This document shows positions 33,079 to 44,249 of a stretch of 64,000 nucleotides of DNA, in pieces. The position numbers and the translations under genes were made by a program. A model generated the notes under the pieces. It ran no database searches, was not told where the DNA came from, and saw only the letters and a program-made list of their open reading frames with translations. The stretch lies in NCBI GenBank assembly GCA_947184155.2, contig CAMXCT020006576.1, forward strand, positions 12,501 through 76,500, read 5' to 3'. Origin of the DNA: Cladocopium goreaui. Its lineage: Eukaryota > Sar > Dinophyceae > Suessiales > Symbiodiniaceae. The first letter of the stretch is position 1; every line of letters starts with the position of its first letter.

Positions 33079-33391
33079 TAACTGCTATAACCCCAATGCA
33101 GGGGGAACGGATTCAATTCCAACACAGGTACCAACCAACCAGTACAAACTTTTGCGATAGTCCAAACTGGATGCTTTCGTTGGGGCCCAGCGAGTAAGTT
33201 TTGAATGGATTAGAACCTGGTGTGGAGAACATAGACCTTGGGAGATAGGGCTTTGACGTTTTTTGTTTCCACTAAAAATGGGTGATCAAATCAGGTCAAA
33301 CTGGTAAAAAAAAACATTTAGTACCCATTTAGTAGCCATTTACTGATATTTACTGTTCATTGACCCATTTCTCAGGTTCAAACTATTAATT

Positions 33392-33487
33392 TACTCTGGT
33401 AAACATACAACAAACTATGGAAAATCACCATTTTTCATGGGAAAACTCACTATTTCGACTGGGCCATGTTCAATTTACCAGAGGGTA
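33392..33487. mobile_element. Family A MITE-like element, intronic
   Basis: Shortened left end TACTCTGGTAAACATAC; right end TCAATTTACCAGAGGGTA. It lies between the exons at 32935 and 33537. Confidence 0.75.
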
Positions 33488-33536
33488 GCTATAGTCAGTG
33501 GGGTGCAATGGGATGGGATTTTTTGAGAAATGCCAG

Positions 33537-33641
33537 GAGACACCGAGCATCGCGGTGAAACCTACACCGGCACAAGTTCGAGATCCTGGAGCCAGTCGGA
33601 TGCCTCAGATTTTGGGATGATCATGTCCCCCATCACTAGGG
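33537..33641 (+). CDS. Candidate exon
   Basis: AATGCCAG|GAGAC and CTAGGG|GTTAAT. Two frames are protein-like: ETPSIAVKPTPAQVRDPG, and DTEHRGETYTGTSSRSWSQS continuing DASDFGM. The Ser/Thr-rich composition suggests a linker region. Confidence 0.42.
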
Positions 33642-34262
33642 GTTAATAATGGTATATATATATACATGTATATATACATATATGATGAAAAATGGTACTA
33701 ACCTTTCTGTTGATTAAATAATTTAAAATATTGGAACATAGATGAATATATTCATGATGGAATATATCAATAACAATGATGAATATAACATATATATATA
33801 TATGAATATATGCATATTAGTTATATATATATATTGGATATATTATATACAATTATCACAGAGGATTAATGAGGAACATATTCATCAATATAGCAATATT
33901 GAAATATCAGGACTGGTAATTCCCCATCAATTCTGGCTATTAATTCCCAAGGAAAATTGCCATAATGTAAGGACATTCCTAAAAGTGAGATGACGAGCCA
34001 AAGCCACCAGTTTTTTGATGTTTGTTCCCCGGTCGATGGAATGAAGACATTGCAACAAAAAAAACAGGCCCAACGGTCGGTCGGGATGTTGTGAGTATTG
34101 ACAATTGACAACCCAGGTCGTTTTGTGTTTGTCATGTTCAAGTGTACATATTAAAACGCGCACTTCTGTAGGTGTGTGTTTTTCTTTTTTTGTTGCATTT
34201 TATATTAAACACCGCATTTGCCTTGCTTAATGTGAATGGGGTGATTTCCGCCGTTTCATATG

Positions 34263-34360
34263 CTTGTTGGTGGTTTGGAACATTTTTTATTTTCCATGAT
34301 ATATGGGACAATCCTTCCCATTGACTAATATGTTTCAAGATGGTTAAAACCACCAACCAG
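34263..34360. mobile_element. Family B MITE-like element
   Basis: CTTGTTGGTGGTTTGGAAC ... AAAACCACCAACCAG with the CCCATTGACT core. Confidence 0.8.
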
Positions 34361-34902
34361 TATGTCTTCCCTTCAAAGTGACCATGGTTTTGACAAGTGA
34401 ACCCTTCACGGACAAAGCGGCCTTAAACGCACCATATAGGGGGGACTAGTGGGGACACGTTGACGACGGCGTATGTTTGATATCCCTACCATTGTTTTAA
34501 GGTTTCATATTAGATCATAATGATGATTATGTGTGTATAAATTTATCGTTATATTCGAATTTCATAAACTTCATACACCTTGGTACTTCACTACATAGCC
34601 AAGTTTTTGCAGTGATCTGAGGTGCGGGTCAGCTGCAACTTGCAGTCGTGGAGCCCAGCTGACAGATTTTGGGTTTCTGGAAGGTCTCATGTTTTTTTTC
34701 GTGAAAACATGCAGAAATCCTGCAGAAATTCAAATTTCTGATATATTTTTTTGTCAAATTGTTGGTTCAATGCTTTTCTTCATGATTATGAAACCATTTC
34801 TTGTCGGTTCAACCCGGTTAAAGAATGGTTAAAACCATTGTTTGTTTCGACCTTGGTATTCCGTTGCAGTTTAGTGCCCCTTTCTGTCACTAAACGACTG
34901 AG

Positions 34903-34996
34903 GCACGCATCTATTCATCGGAGATCGTTCAGTGGAAGGAATGGGGCCATGTGGGGCTCAGGGATGAAATTGCCACTGCAATCACTCGGCGTCTGG
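34903..34996 (+). CDS. Well-supported exon, unknown product
   Basis: AACGACTGAG|GCA is an AG|G acceptor, preceded by a branch-like CACTAAAC and a pyrimidine tract. The frame reads ARIYSSEIVQWKEWGHVGLR, then DEIATAITRRL, and leaves one base at CTGG|GTACAT. Amphipathic helical; coding bias strong. An earlier acceptor at 34869 would include an in-frame TAA. The intron starts with a family H repeat (AACGACCTCACT). Confidence 0.52.
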
Positions 34997-35120
34997 GTAC
35001 ATTAGAACGACCTCACTGCGACCGAACCCTGGAATGATGGTTAGTAGGGATGACTATCCCAAGAAGCCTCATTTCAGGTTAGTTAATTATATATTTGAAT
35101 TTATCCGGAAACATGAAAAG
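34997..35120. repeat. Family H dispersed repeat
   Basis: GTACATTAGAACGACCTCACT ... GGAATGATGGTTAGTA ... TTTCAGGTTAGT, matching 57258-57372 (GTAGATTATAACGACCTCAC) and in part 35195-35295, 37335-37385 and 62535-62620. Confidence 0.55.
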
Positions 35121-35688
35121 TGTAGTGAATTCCAAGTAAACATGGGCTGAATTTGGATATTTGGGGTGTTTAATTCGGTTTTAAAAATAAGACATCGATG
35201 ATATCTGGAATGATGGTTAAGTTTGGGGGGATTATCCGAAATGGCAGAACTTGTCAGATTGGTGAAATATTCTCATTGATCCAGAAACATGAGGGTATAA
35301 TTTACTACAACATTAGGGTCCAATTAATTCCAAATAGACATGGGAGTATGATGGAGTATGTGCAATTAAACCCAAAAACTCAGGGGAATAAGTATCTTGA
35401 ATATTTAAACGGAACCTAGAGCTGAAGTGAATCCAAACTCAATTGCATTGCAATGTAATCAAACTGAAATCAGGGGGGCAAAAAAATATACCCGACATGG
35501 GGATATCATCAATGAAAAATGCGGAGATCATCAACATCCACAGGATGACACTGGATGACTGGAACAATCAGCACGCAGAATTGGACCCAACGAAAGAGAA
35601 ACTATAAACCAATGATTCCAGCAAGAATGATTTGGAAGTAAGCTGTGGGATATTGACAATGATTTGATGGATATTGTATTGTTGGATG

Positions 35689-36173
35689 TTATGGCGTCCC
35701 TAACTTATGAGCGCGAGATGTCTCAGAGACATTTGGGAATATACTTTCAGTTGACGCATCATAGACTCTGGCTGCAAGATCCAAGTAGGCACGATTGAGA
35801 ACGAAGAGGCCTCGAATCCAAAAGCTGGGGGCAAAGCTCGTGAGTAACACAGGAAGAGCAAGGACAATGATTGTCAGTGATGGTCCAATATCCTCACAGT
35901 GCTCTCCCATGTGTTTTCCACTTTGGATGTTGGATATGGTCCCACTTCGAAGACAAAGTCCGAAGGAATCGGGAATTCCCAGATGGGCCACGAAGAGCGA
36001 ACAATGAACAACTGGAACTGGGGATATAGGACCGGTAGGACAATAATCCAACTCATACGGGGTCCCAACATTGATAGTTCCAGCCGTTGCAAGGCTATCA
36101 AAAACAAGGTCCTCGTTTCTTTCCCCGTGTCCATGCTGAGCTTCCGTGGCCAGGACATCCAGTTGGTCTGAGC
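35689..36173 (-). CDS. Long minus-strand terminal exon, membrane protein of unknown family
   Basis: After TGCCTCTGAG|G the minus frame is open for about 161 codons to TAA (35689-35691), with excellent codon bias. It starts DQLDVLATEAQHGHGERNED, includes VPVVHCSLFVAHLGIPDSF, and has one strong hydrophobic segment, SLTIIVLALPVLLTSFAPSF. It finishes NVSETSRAHKLGTP. It lies antisense within a run of plus-strand exons, so it may be a separate gene nested in a long intron or a boundary between genes. Confidence 0.52.
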
Positions 36174-36349
36174 CTCAGAGGCAATATATATGTATATATA
36201 TATAGTTTATATTATATATATACTGTATATATATAATTATATATATAATATGTTCACATATTACATATTACATATTACATATTATATATTATATTATAAT
36301 ATAATATAATATATATATATATAATATATCTATATTTATATTGGTAGAT

Positions 36350-36478
36350 CTCAGGCCGGAGCCATGGATACGTTGCTGATTCTCATGCACGTTGCACGAA
36401 AAATCTTCATGCGACGGCTGACTCCTGGTATGACATGGGGATCCGTGGCCAGCCCATCTCAGATCTGGCATGCAACGG
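36350..36478 (+). CDS. Candidate exon, strand uncertain
   Basis: After GGTAGATCTCAG| a plus frame reads SHGYVADSHARCTKNLHAT, then DSWYDMGIRGQPISDLACN. It is open for about 57 codons. A minus frame of 50 codons also exists. Flanked by AT microsatellite (36180-36340). Confidence 0.3.
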
Positions 36479-37193
36479 CTGCCATTTTGGTGGAAATCCT
36501 CGTTATTTGTTGCTTGATTGTTTGATATGAGTTTCTTTGGAGGAGGGGTTCACCCATATCCACGGCCCATCATGGACTGGACCCAAAAACATTGCAGTTG
36601 GTTGGTTTAGAGATCCAGGTGCCTTATGGTGCAATGTATATTTGTTTGAAGAAAACTTAAAGGTGTTTTTTCATGGCTATATTAGGATTTGAGTATCACA
36701 AGATAATCATGGATCAGTGAAATATCTAGCTACTTGATATCTACTAACCACTATTAATGCTAGTAAAGCAATAATAGTAAACCATCCCCAAATTTACAAT
36801 GCATGGGTTGTATAAACCATCAAAAAATGGGTGGTTTATTATTGTTGATATATGATAGGATTCTGGCGACAAAGGGGCATTGAGTGATGGTTAATAAGGG
36901 TACTATACCCTCCAAAATCGCAAAACATTTCAGATTGTATAGTAAATTATGTTTACTTGGCCGGTTTGATCCCTGCAGCCAGCTTGATCCCTGAAGTTTG
37001 CAAATGGATTGTTTGATTGCAGTGCAGTATGTCATATATTCATACACATATATAGACATATATAGGGGTATGTAGTAGTAAACTATACACTGGGCGAAAT
37101 CGGGGAATCTTCATAACAATCATAAAGCTATTTGATATGCATATATAATTACATAATTATGGCTACTACTGGGGCCAAAAATAGTATGGGTTA

Positions 37194-37327
37194 ATGTCAA
37201 CCCTGGATTAATAAACCCCAAACGGCTGCTTAATTGGGAGGGTACCATTTAAGTATTAGATTATGACTATTGGAGGAGTACCCCCCTAATTAATAAACCA
37301 TGGTTTAGCAAAATCCGGGGTTGACAT
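37194..37327. mobile_element. Family F inverted-repeat element
   Basis: ATGTCAACCCTGGATTAATAA ... ATCCGGGGTTGACAT with internal GGGAGGGTACC ... GTACCCCCC arms, 134 bp. A near-identical copy is at 43915-44047. Confidence 0.85.
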
Positions 37328-37484
37328 TATTACTATCCCCAGATGACCTTATTTCAGGTTAGTGAATAAATATAATTTACCCAGATATATATATATATAT
37401 ATCATTATCATTATCATTATCATTATTATGGGTTATATGGATCTACATGGCTTACCTTTTCCACAGATTCCACAGTAAACTGAG

Positions 37485-37549
37485 ACGAAACTCATCAGCG
37501 GTGGCTCCTTCGGCGAAGTCTACCTCGCAAGGCACCGGTTCTGTCGGAG
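37485..37549 (+). CDS. Protein kinase glycine-loop exon
   Basis: The frame reads TKLISGGSFGEVYLARHRF. GGSFGEVYLA is the glycine-rich ATP-binding loop (subdomain I) of Ser/Thr protein kinases. Acceptor AACTGAG|ACG, or CCACAG|ATT (37467) if an in-frame TAA at 37476 is tolerated. Donor TCGGAG|GTCGGT leaves two bases. The VAIK lysine must be on the next exon. Downstream plus-strand exons at 38835 and 49.2-49.7 kb could belong to the same gene, but 12 kb separates this exon from the HRD exon. Confidence 0.6.
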
Positions 37550-37813
37550 GTCGGTGGCACGGTGAAGCTGTTTTTTGATGTTCAAAGAAGACACGTGACC
37601 ATTTAACCAAGAAAAATGGTGATTTAATCAACAAAAATGGTGATTTAACCAACAAGAATGTGGATTTCACTATTCTAGATGTGGAAACCCCGTGTTTTTT
37701 TTAAGGAAATGATCTACAGATGATGGTTTTTCCATCTATGTTAGTTGGCGCTAGTGGAACCAACAAAACATGGAGTTGCATGACCAACCAGAATGAGGAT
37801 ATAATGGACTGTA

Positions 37814-37936
37814 TACCCTCTGGCTATTTAACATAGCCATGGTATAGATGGCCCATTTATAGATGAATTTCCCAGCTAGAAACCTCCATTTATTTACGTG
37901 ATTTTCCATGGCTATGTTAGTCATAACCAGATGGTA
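37814..37936. mobile_element. Family A MITE-like element
   Basis: TACCCTCTGGCTATTTAAC ... GTCATAACCAGATGGTA; the left end carries GC instead of GT. Confidence 0.75.
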
Positions 37937-38111
37937 ACTTTTCATAGCCACCAATATGAGTTTGGGTTGAGCAGTAGCTGCCAGAGCAATTTAAGGTTGA
38001 TGATCAGTTCGGGAATATCATCATCGATGTACTGCGAAGCCCGTTCTCAACCAACCAGTGTGATGGAATCAGTTCCAGGGTTTTGAACACTCAACCAAAC
38101 CTGGTACAGTG

Positions 38112-38203
38112 GATGGTTGCAAAATCCGAATCACCAGTTGAAAACGGTGGTTTTTACATCCCATGATTTTGGATGGCTTTCAACCATCGGTGATGCAGGG
38201 TTT
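38112..38203. mobile_element. Family D inverted repeat, diverged
   Basis: GGATGGTTGCAAAATCC ... GGTGATGCAGGGTTTCC around TTTTGGATGG. Confidence 0.5.
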
Positions 38204-38834
38204 CCTCAGGCCACTCATGCTGAGGGGAACCACCAACCACCTTCCAGTGGAAACGAAAAAACCTGGCTGGAAAATTGATGAAAACGTGGCATATTTATAG
38301 ATGCACCCGGCAACAAACTTACATATTCCAACATCCATTTAGATCCCATGGCTACGTTTGATGAAGCTGGAGGGTATGTATATATATACAGTACATGAAT
38401 TTGCTAACTGGAATGCACATCCAAGTATCACGTGATTTGCGTGGTTAACTCCCTTTATTCATGGTACAATCCCCATTTTGGCTGTATAAAATCTATCATT
38501 TTGCCTGGTAGAATTGTGACATTATGGCTCATTATGGCTCATTATAGATCTTAATCCACATTGAGTAACAACTATGGTAGATGAACCATTATGGTTCATA
38601 TGATAATCAATGGTTGGTACTTAATGAGCATATGTGAGTAATCATTATCCTCGTAGTGAATGAAAAACTATGAGTAATAACATGGCTGATAATTTTTCTA
38701 GTAATATTATATCAATTTATATCATAGTATAATGATCTTAATCCATATTTTTTCTAAGGTGAATGATCAACTATGAGTAACGACAACCCCTATATAAAGC
38801 CCCACCATACGGTTTGACAAAATCATCGCTTCAG

Positions 38835-38867
38835 GCAAGGTGGACGCGAGGTCTGCGCGCGACTGAG
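38835..38867 (+). CDS. 33-nt exon candidate following the kinase exon
   Basis: TCGCTTCAG|GCAAGG and ACTGAG|GTGACA. Joined in phase to 37549 it reads QGGREVCARL, which could stand where kinases carry VAxK, with Arg in place of Lys. Very short; phase agreement is the main support. Confidence 0.35.
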
Positions 38868-39120
38868 GTGACATGAGGTGACCTTGGTGGACGCTAAAGG
38901 AGGTGTATAGCGTGCCATAGATGTATAACGTATCATATATCTACATATACTGTAATATACATACATTATATATTTATATATTTATATACATAAACTAAAA
39001 ATGATTGAGATCGTTCGAAATTTCTGATTGTGTGTTGTGGATATATATATATATATATATGCATTTGATTTCATATATATACAGCAGATGCATGTTGTTT
39101 GGGTTCATAGGTCTCGTACT

Positions 39121-39247
39121 TACCAAATTCGACTTGTTGTTGACCTTCCTATTGGGGATCATGCCAAAAAAATGAGACGATGTCCAGGGCGAAGTCTTGC
39201 TAGAAACTGAGTCGAAGAGGACAATCACTCCCTGTTGGTTGGTTGAG
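39121..39247 (+). CDS. Candidate exon with donor TTGAG|GTAACC
   Basis: Before the donor a frame reads DVQGEVLLETESKRTITPCW, then LVE, and ends in phase 0. Other plus frames, and a minus frame with its own GTAAGT donor, are also open, so strand and start are unsure. Confidence 0.3.
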
Positions 39248-39356
39248 GTAACCCTGACAACGGTTTTTCGCCATTTCTGGAGGCAGAAATATGAACAACA
39301 TTGAACTTATTGAACAACGCATTTCTTCATGAACACAATTAGGACAGATCTTTCAG

Positions 39357-39445
39357 CGCTGAGGCGTGAAGAAATGCATGACAGGGCCTGGTGGAGCGAT
39401 GACTCCGGAGCGGGGTCTCTTCAGGGCCTGAAGAGTGGGTCAAAG
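39357..39445 (+). CDS. Candidate exon
   Basis: GATCTTTCAG|CG and TCAAAG|GTGATC enclose a frame reading LRREEMHDRAWWSDDSGAG, then SLQGLKSGSK. Acidic/basic linker-like. A minus frame with a good acceptor (CTCTTCAG) is the alternative. Confidence 0.38.
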
Positions 39446-39919
39446 GTGATCAGAAAATGAGATACCTTAACCAATCCTTAACCAAAATGTATGTTATAAT
39501 TTATAATATGTTATAATTAATTACGATTCAATACATTACAATAATGATTGTTGCTTTGAATTTTGATTTTGTGGGTTTTCTCCATTCATAATTATTGGTT
39601 GTTGTGGGAACCTTAGCCAAGTTTCGATTGATTTTCCAGCTGACACCTTGCTAGTGGAGCGATGCAACATGAACCGAAATCCCTGGCTGTTGAGGGAATT
39701 TTCCAGTTGCGAACGCGCCAAATTCGCCAAAATTGTTCTTCTAGTGACCCAAAAAGAAGATAGAACAGGATAGAACAGGTTATATTATAGTAGGGGGTTG
39801 CTATAAAAATGAAGGGCTTCGGACATTTTTCAGTTTTGAACATAACTAAAGTAGGTGTGCCAAGATGATGCTCTTCCACAATACCTTGGAAAATGTCTTA
39901 TTTGACAACTTGCCGGATG

Positions 39920-40021
39920 TACCCTCTGGTAATTTAAGATATATGGAAATGACCATTTTTAGTAGGTAAAATCGGCTCTAAATGGCCATTTTCTATAGCT
40001 AAGTTAGTTTACTGGAGAGTA
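39920..40021. mobile_element. Family A MITE-like element
   Basis: TACCCTCTGGTAATTTAAG ... GTTTACTGGAGAGTA. Confidence 0.75.
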
Positions 40022-40126
40022 ACTCCAATCCACAATCGCAGTGATGTCAACATCTCTGCTAGATCTTCACACTTGATTTGTCAGTGTGCCCAAATCAATC
40101 TTTATCCATTGCTCAGGGTTCTCCGT

Positions 40127-40236
40127 GACTCTGCCTGAAAATTTGGGTACCCCAAGATTCATGCCTGCTTAATCATAATTGTCCCCATTGAAATATGTCC
40201 ATTTGGAGGTACACCCCATTTTCAGGCACACCCACA
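40127..40236. mobile_element. Family E inverted-repeat element
   Basis: GTGACTCTGCCTGAAAATTT ... CCCATTTTCAGGCACACCCAC. Confidence 0.6.
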
Positions 40237-40408
40237 TCCACTTGTTTACCTAATTATTGCTTAACTCACTATCGTTGATGATTAAATCATATCAAATCAG
40301 TTTAAATCCGTGTTTTCTCCTGCTTAAAACTGTCATTCTTCGGGTCGTCACCAACTTCTGTGGGTCAAACGGGTCGCTCGCCAACGGATCGCTCGCGCAG
40401 CCGCGCAG

Positions 40409-40456
40409 GAGCAGTTGCGCAACTTAGAAAGGGAGATCAACGCCTACAGGATGAGT
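40409..40456 (+). CDS. Coiled-coil exon
   Basis: CCGCGCAG|GAG and the ideal donor ATGAGT|GTAAGT. It reads EQLRNLEREINAYRMS, a coiled-coil-like helix. GC-rich, coding-like sequence in the same frame (VKRVARQRIARAAAQ) extends back to about 40341 without another AG. The true start may therefore be the AG at 40300, which would put a TAA (40325) inside the exon. Confidence 0.5.
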
Positions 40457-40566
40457 GTAAGTTGTATGGAGAGGGTTGGATTTGTGTATTGGTAAACTGG
40501 TTGGTTAATAATGGTTAATAGTGGTTAATAGTGATTAATGGTGATTAATAGTGATTAATGGTGATT

Positions 40567-40671
40567 TACCCTCAGGTAAACATACAAATAGCTATTGATA
40601 ATGGCTATTTATAGTGGATTTACCCATTAAAATTGTAATTTTCCATCGCCATGTTTGTTTACCAGAGGGTA
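40567..40671. mobile_element. Family A MITE-like element
   Basis: TACCCTCAGGTAAACATAC ... TTTGTTTACCAGAGGGTA, directly after a GGTTAATAGT array (40500-40566). Confidence 0.85.
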
Positions 40672-40918
40672 AATGGGGGTTTAAGATGATTTAACCATAT
40701 TTCAAATACGGGCATCATGGGAATAGTTCATGAGATATCCTTGGGAAAATGATGAGACCACAAATGGTATGTAGCAAGCACTTTCTAAGGCAGATGGATG
40801 ATTTACCCTGATAATACAAAAGCATATATATATATATACGTATATATATATATATACATTGTAGTTATAATGTAATAGATAATTGTGTATATATATATAT
40901 ATATGTCCAATCCAATAG

Positions 40919-41027
40919 GTTGGTATCCCATTCGGTAATTTAACATAGCTATGGAAAATGGCCCACCTATTGGAAATAATTAATGAGTGTCCACAGTAAA
41001 CTGTTAACGTAAATTGCCAGTGAGTAT
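40919..41027. mobile_element. Family A MITE-like element, degraded
   Basis: TATCCCATTCGGTAATTTAAC ... AAATTGCCAGTGAGTA; the core ATGGAAAATGGCCCACC is retained. Confidence 0.5.
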
Positions 41028-41569
41028 GTGTAATATATATATATATATCATATATAGCAACCCACCAAAAGACAGAACAGTCAAATCCAATTCGAAAATT
41101 GTGACAAACCATTTGTTTCATATGATTTCTACCTGTGTGACGTTGCTATTCATTTACATATATAGAGATATAGATACGAATGCATGACACAGATATTCAA
41201 GAGACCAGTGAGATAGGACTTGCTGGAAGTGAGAGAGAGATATATATATATACATACAGTACATATATGTATAAGCGATTATGTATGCATGTAACACAAT
41301 GTATTCTAATCCAATCTTGCAACATACCGTAACGTAGCATAACTTCATGTCACTTCGTCGCGTGACGTCACATCACGTCATGTCATGTGCCTAATGTACA
41401 TATGCTATGTTGTGTGATTTGATCTGATGTGATGTAAAGGAATGGCATGTATAATGCAATCGAATCTAATGGAATGTGTATCCCACAGTGTGTGCAAGTA
41501 ATGTATGAATGTATGTTATCATGCATGGCATGTATGTACAAATAATTATGTACGTATACATAGATAGCC

Positions 41570-41745
41570 TGAGCTGGATATAATTTTGCAGTGGTGTAAT
41601 GGCAAACTGACCAGCCAAGATCCAGGGATCCATGGCGCATGGCAGATGTGTGAATGCATCGGAATGCTTCAGGGTTTATGAATTCAAGAAACGTGGTCCC
41701 TTTATAACTTGTACACTGTGACTGTTCCACAAACAGGTGAGTCAC
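41570..41745 (-). CDS. Weak candidate exon
   Basis: A minus frame reads THLFVEQSQCTSYKGTTFL, then INPEAFRCIHTSAMRHG, before ATG/TA-rich low-complexity DNA. Moderate coding look only. Confidence 0.25.
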
Positions 41746-41858
41746 AGTGTTGATTATCTTTGAGAGGCTAGAAGCCTTAACACACGACCACTATTTTGTG
41801 GTTCAATCACCACTGTTCATGTGGATTTACTATGGTTCAAATCACAGTAATTGTTCAT

Positions 41859-41958
41859 CTGGTTGGTGGTTTGGAACATGTTTTATTTTCCATAATATAT
41901 GGGATAGTCCTTCCCATTGACTTTCATATTTTTCAAGATGGTTAAGACCACCAACCAG
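41859..41958. mobile_element. Family B MITE-like element (complete)
   Basis: CTGGTTGGTGGTTTGGAAC ... TAAGACCACCAACCAG, very close to 14506-14607. Confidence 0.85.
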
Positions 41959-42429
41959 TCATAGGTTTAAAACAAATGACCATGGCCAGTTAAAATATCA
42001 GATCACCCCAGGTCGCCCCAGTTTTCCAGGAGCATTGGCAATCGCTGTGACCACATTGTGAAGTGCCCTTCGTGAATTCGCCGTAGTTCCATATAGCGGA
42101 AAGCCATGGTGTTTGTTTCTACGAGAATTAGGAGTTAAACCGCAGAATGGTGGTCATCATCATACTATAGTAATATGATACTTGGGGGATTTACTGATTA
42201 GATTAGATTATAGATTAGATAGATGGATAGACAGACAACAGATAAATAGATATTTCATCAACAAAAAATTGGCTAATCTAACTAGCAAAAAAAACATGAA
42301 AACTCGGGAAATTAACCACATTTAACCAACAACAAAGGGATTTACCCAACCAAAATGTGGATGTTAGCCACCAAACACGTGAACAATTGCCTCAAGATTA
42401 TTTGAGATTGGTAGACCTTAGACCGATAA

Positions 42430-42905
42430 AACTGGTAATTGAAGTGGTGTGACTATGTTGCATTTCCATGCATTTCCATCCTGAACTAGTTCTGGAAATC
42501 ATTGGACAGCGACATTCCACTTCATCCATGTCCAGGGTTTCAGATATGTAGGAACACCGAAAGCAAGTGAACGGCAATACAGTGATGTTCTCGAACAACG
42601 ACAATCACGATTTTTTTCTCGTTTGAGGTTTGAAAGAGGAAACTCAGAGATGGTGATTTTCTTGGTGCGTGCTAAACGTAGGGTTGCTGGATGGGTTGCT
42701 GGGGGGTTGCTGGGATTGATAGTTAGCCAGTGGATCATTCCCTTGCCATTCCTCTGTGTTTCCAAGATCCCCATTGGATCCAGGTGCATTGGTTTCGTGT
42801 TCGAAACGCCCGACCTGGCACTGGTGACAGAGCCACTTCGGCATGGTTTCTGTTTTTTTGCGACTGCGTGGTGGGACAAGATTTTGGGGATTTTGGGGGA
42901 CTCTT
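42430..42905 (+). CDS. Coding-like region, frame unresolved
   Basis: A 94-codon plus ORF (42623-42904) reads VIFLVRAKRRVAGWVAGGLL, then GLIVSQWIIPLPFLCVSK. This looks like a membrane segment. It extends upstream as YVGTPKASERQYSDVLEQ. Another plus frame (DCVVGQDFGDFGGLLTL) runs to the family A element at 42916, and a 126-codon minus ORF overlaps. Something here is probably coding, but exon borders could not be set. Confidence 0.3.
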
Positions 42906-42915
42906 AACCCTGCAG

Positions 42916-43029
42916 ATCCCTCTGGAAATCAAACATGGCACTTGACAATCCGATGAATTTTCCCCGCTAGAAACTTCCATTTTGTTATGGGATTTTCCAG
43001 CTAGCCCCGTTTGAACAAACCGGAGGGTA
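42916..43029. mobile_element. Family A element directly before an exon
   Basis: ATCCCTCTGGAAATCAAAC ... GTTTGAACAAACCGGAGGGTA, diverged. Eight bases after it comes the acceptor CCTCAAG| of the next exon. Confidence 0.7.
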
Positions 43030-43037
43030 TCCTCAAG

Positions 43038-43254
43038 ACCATGGTGGAGACAATACTAAACTGGTCAACTGGTCAAGCGGCTTGGATGGTATCCCGAGAA
43101 AGGACGTCTTTGGGGATGTAAAGCACAAAGTTCGGCACGATCAACCCGTAATTGCCGACATCCCCTTGAAAAACTCAGCCATTTGGGAGGCTAAGACTAG
43201 CATTGACTCTCTGCAACAAGAAATTTATCGCGGAGCAGTTGGATACAACCGATT
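43038..43254 (+). CDS. Well-supported 217-nt exon, unknown product
   Basis: TATCCTCAAG|AC and CCGATT|GTAAGC. It reads KLVNWSSGLDGIPRKDVFGD, QPVIADIPLKNSAIWEAK and SIDSLQQEIYRGAVGYNR. Charged, helical, with strong codon bias and no competing minus ORF. The same frame continues past TAA (43256) with coiled-coil-like sequence (KKQQEQNQELRDQWRASGK) to GTACGT at 43396. That part is either intron or, less likely, readthrough. Confidence 0.58.
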
Positions 43255-43472
43255 GTAAGCGACGATGAATAGGGGAAGCAAGAAACAACAAGAACAGAAT
43301 CAGGAACTTAGAGATCAATGGCGAGCAAGTGGGAAAGCACTTGAGCAGCTATAATACGGATATGTGCCGAACAGTAGAGAATTTATCAACTACAAGTACG
43401 TAATTGTATTATATTGCATTCTATTGTATTATATATATATTGTATATTATATTGTATTCATGCAGCAGCCAG

Positions 43473-43640
43473 GGATGTCAATGAGTTCGTGTTTGTGCAT
43501 GATGTTTTTCATGACATGGTGGAGCCCAAAACATCATGAAAGATATGATAAAACCAGCAACAGTTCCATGAGAGACCCAAGAAACCCGCTGAAAAGTGAT
43601 GACCAGAACTGTGGTTTGGGATGGTTCGGGAAACGATTCT
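43473..43640 (+). CDS. Candidate exon, frame unresolved
   Basis: ATTCATGCAGCAGCCAG| offers three AG acceptors (43464-43472). One frame reads DVNEFVFVHDVFHDMVEPK and then meets TGA. Another stays open for about 68 codons (PKHHERYDKTSNSSMRDPR). Confidence 0.3.
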
Positions 43641-43914
43641 TTTCACATGTTCCAAGTGACAGACTCCCATAATATCGCCATGATATATCAGTATATCCCC
43701 CTTTATATCCCAGTATATCCCCATGGTTGTTGCTTCAGTCACCATTTTTCATGGTTAAATCCCCATGGATTTTATCCTTCACCACCTTAATACAACGCTG
43801 AGGTATTTGGAAAACGGCAATCTCTTTGACCTGTTGTACCTGGGAAATCCTGGGAAGTCCTGGGACTGCTGGGAAATCGGCTACAAACGGAGGTTGCAAT
43901 GGAAAAATCATCTA

Positions 43915-44047
43915 ATGTCAACCCTGGATTAATAAACCCCTAGGCTGTTTAATTGGGAGGGTACCATTTAAGTATCAGATTATGACTATTGGAGGAGTAC
44001 CCCCCTAATTGTCATAAACCATGGTTTATTAATCCGGGGTTGACATT
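43915..44047. mobile_element. Family F inverted-repeat element
   Basis: ATGTCAACCCTGGATTAATAA ... ATCCGGGGTTGACAT; about 90% like 37194-37327 by eye. Confidence 0.85.
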
Positions 44048-44142
44048 ATAACTGGGGAATTTTCATGAATTTTCCAGCAAGCCCATGCTTGATTCTCGGA
44101 AGGTACAATGAATTTCTGTGGATATCTCTATATGATATATGG

Positions 44143-44249
44143 GTTTGTCTGGAACATAGTATACCCCTAAATCCAGTGGTTTCGAAAATCATTGTCCCTA
44201 TATAAATGACCATGATGTGGGTGTCCCCATTTTCAGACACACGCACATA
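44143..44249. mobile_element. Family E inverted-repeat element
   Basis: TGGGTTTGTCTGGAAC ... CCCATTTTCAGACACACGCAC. Confidence 0.6.
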
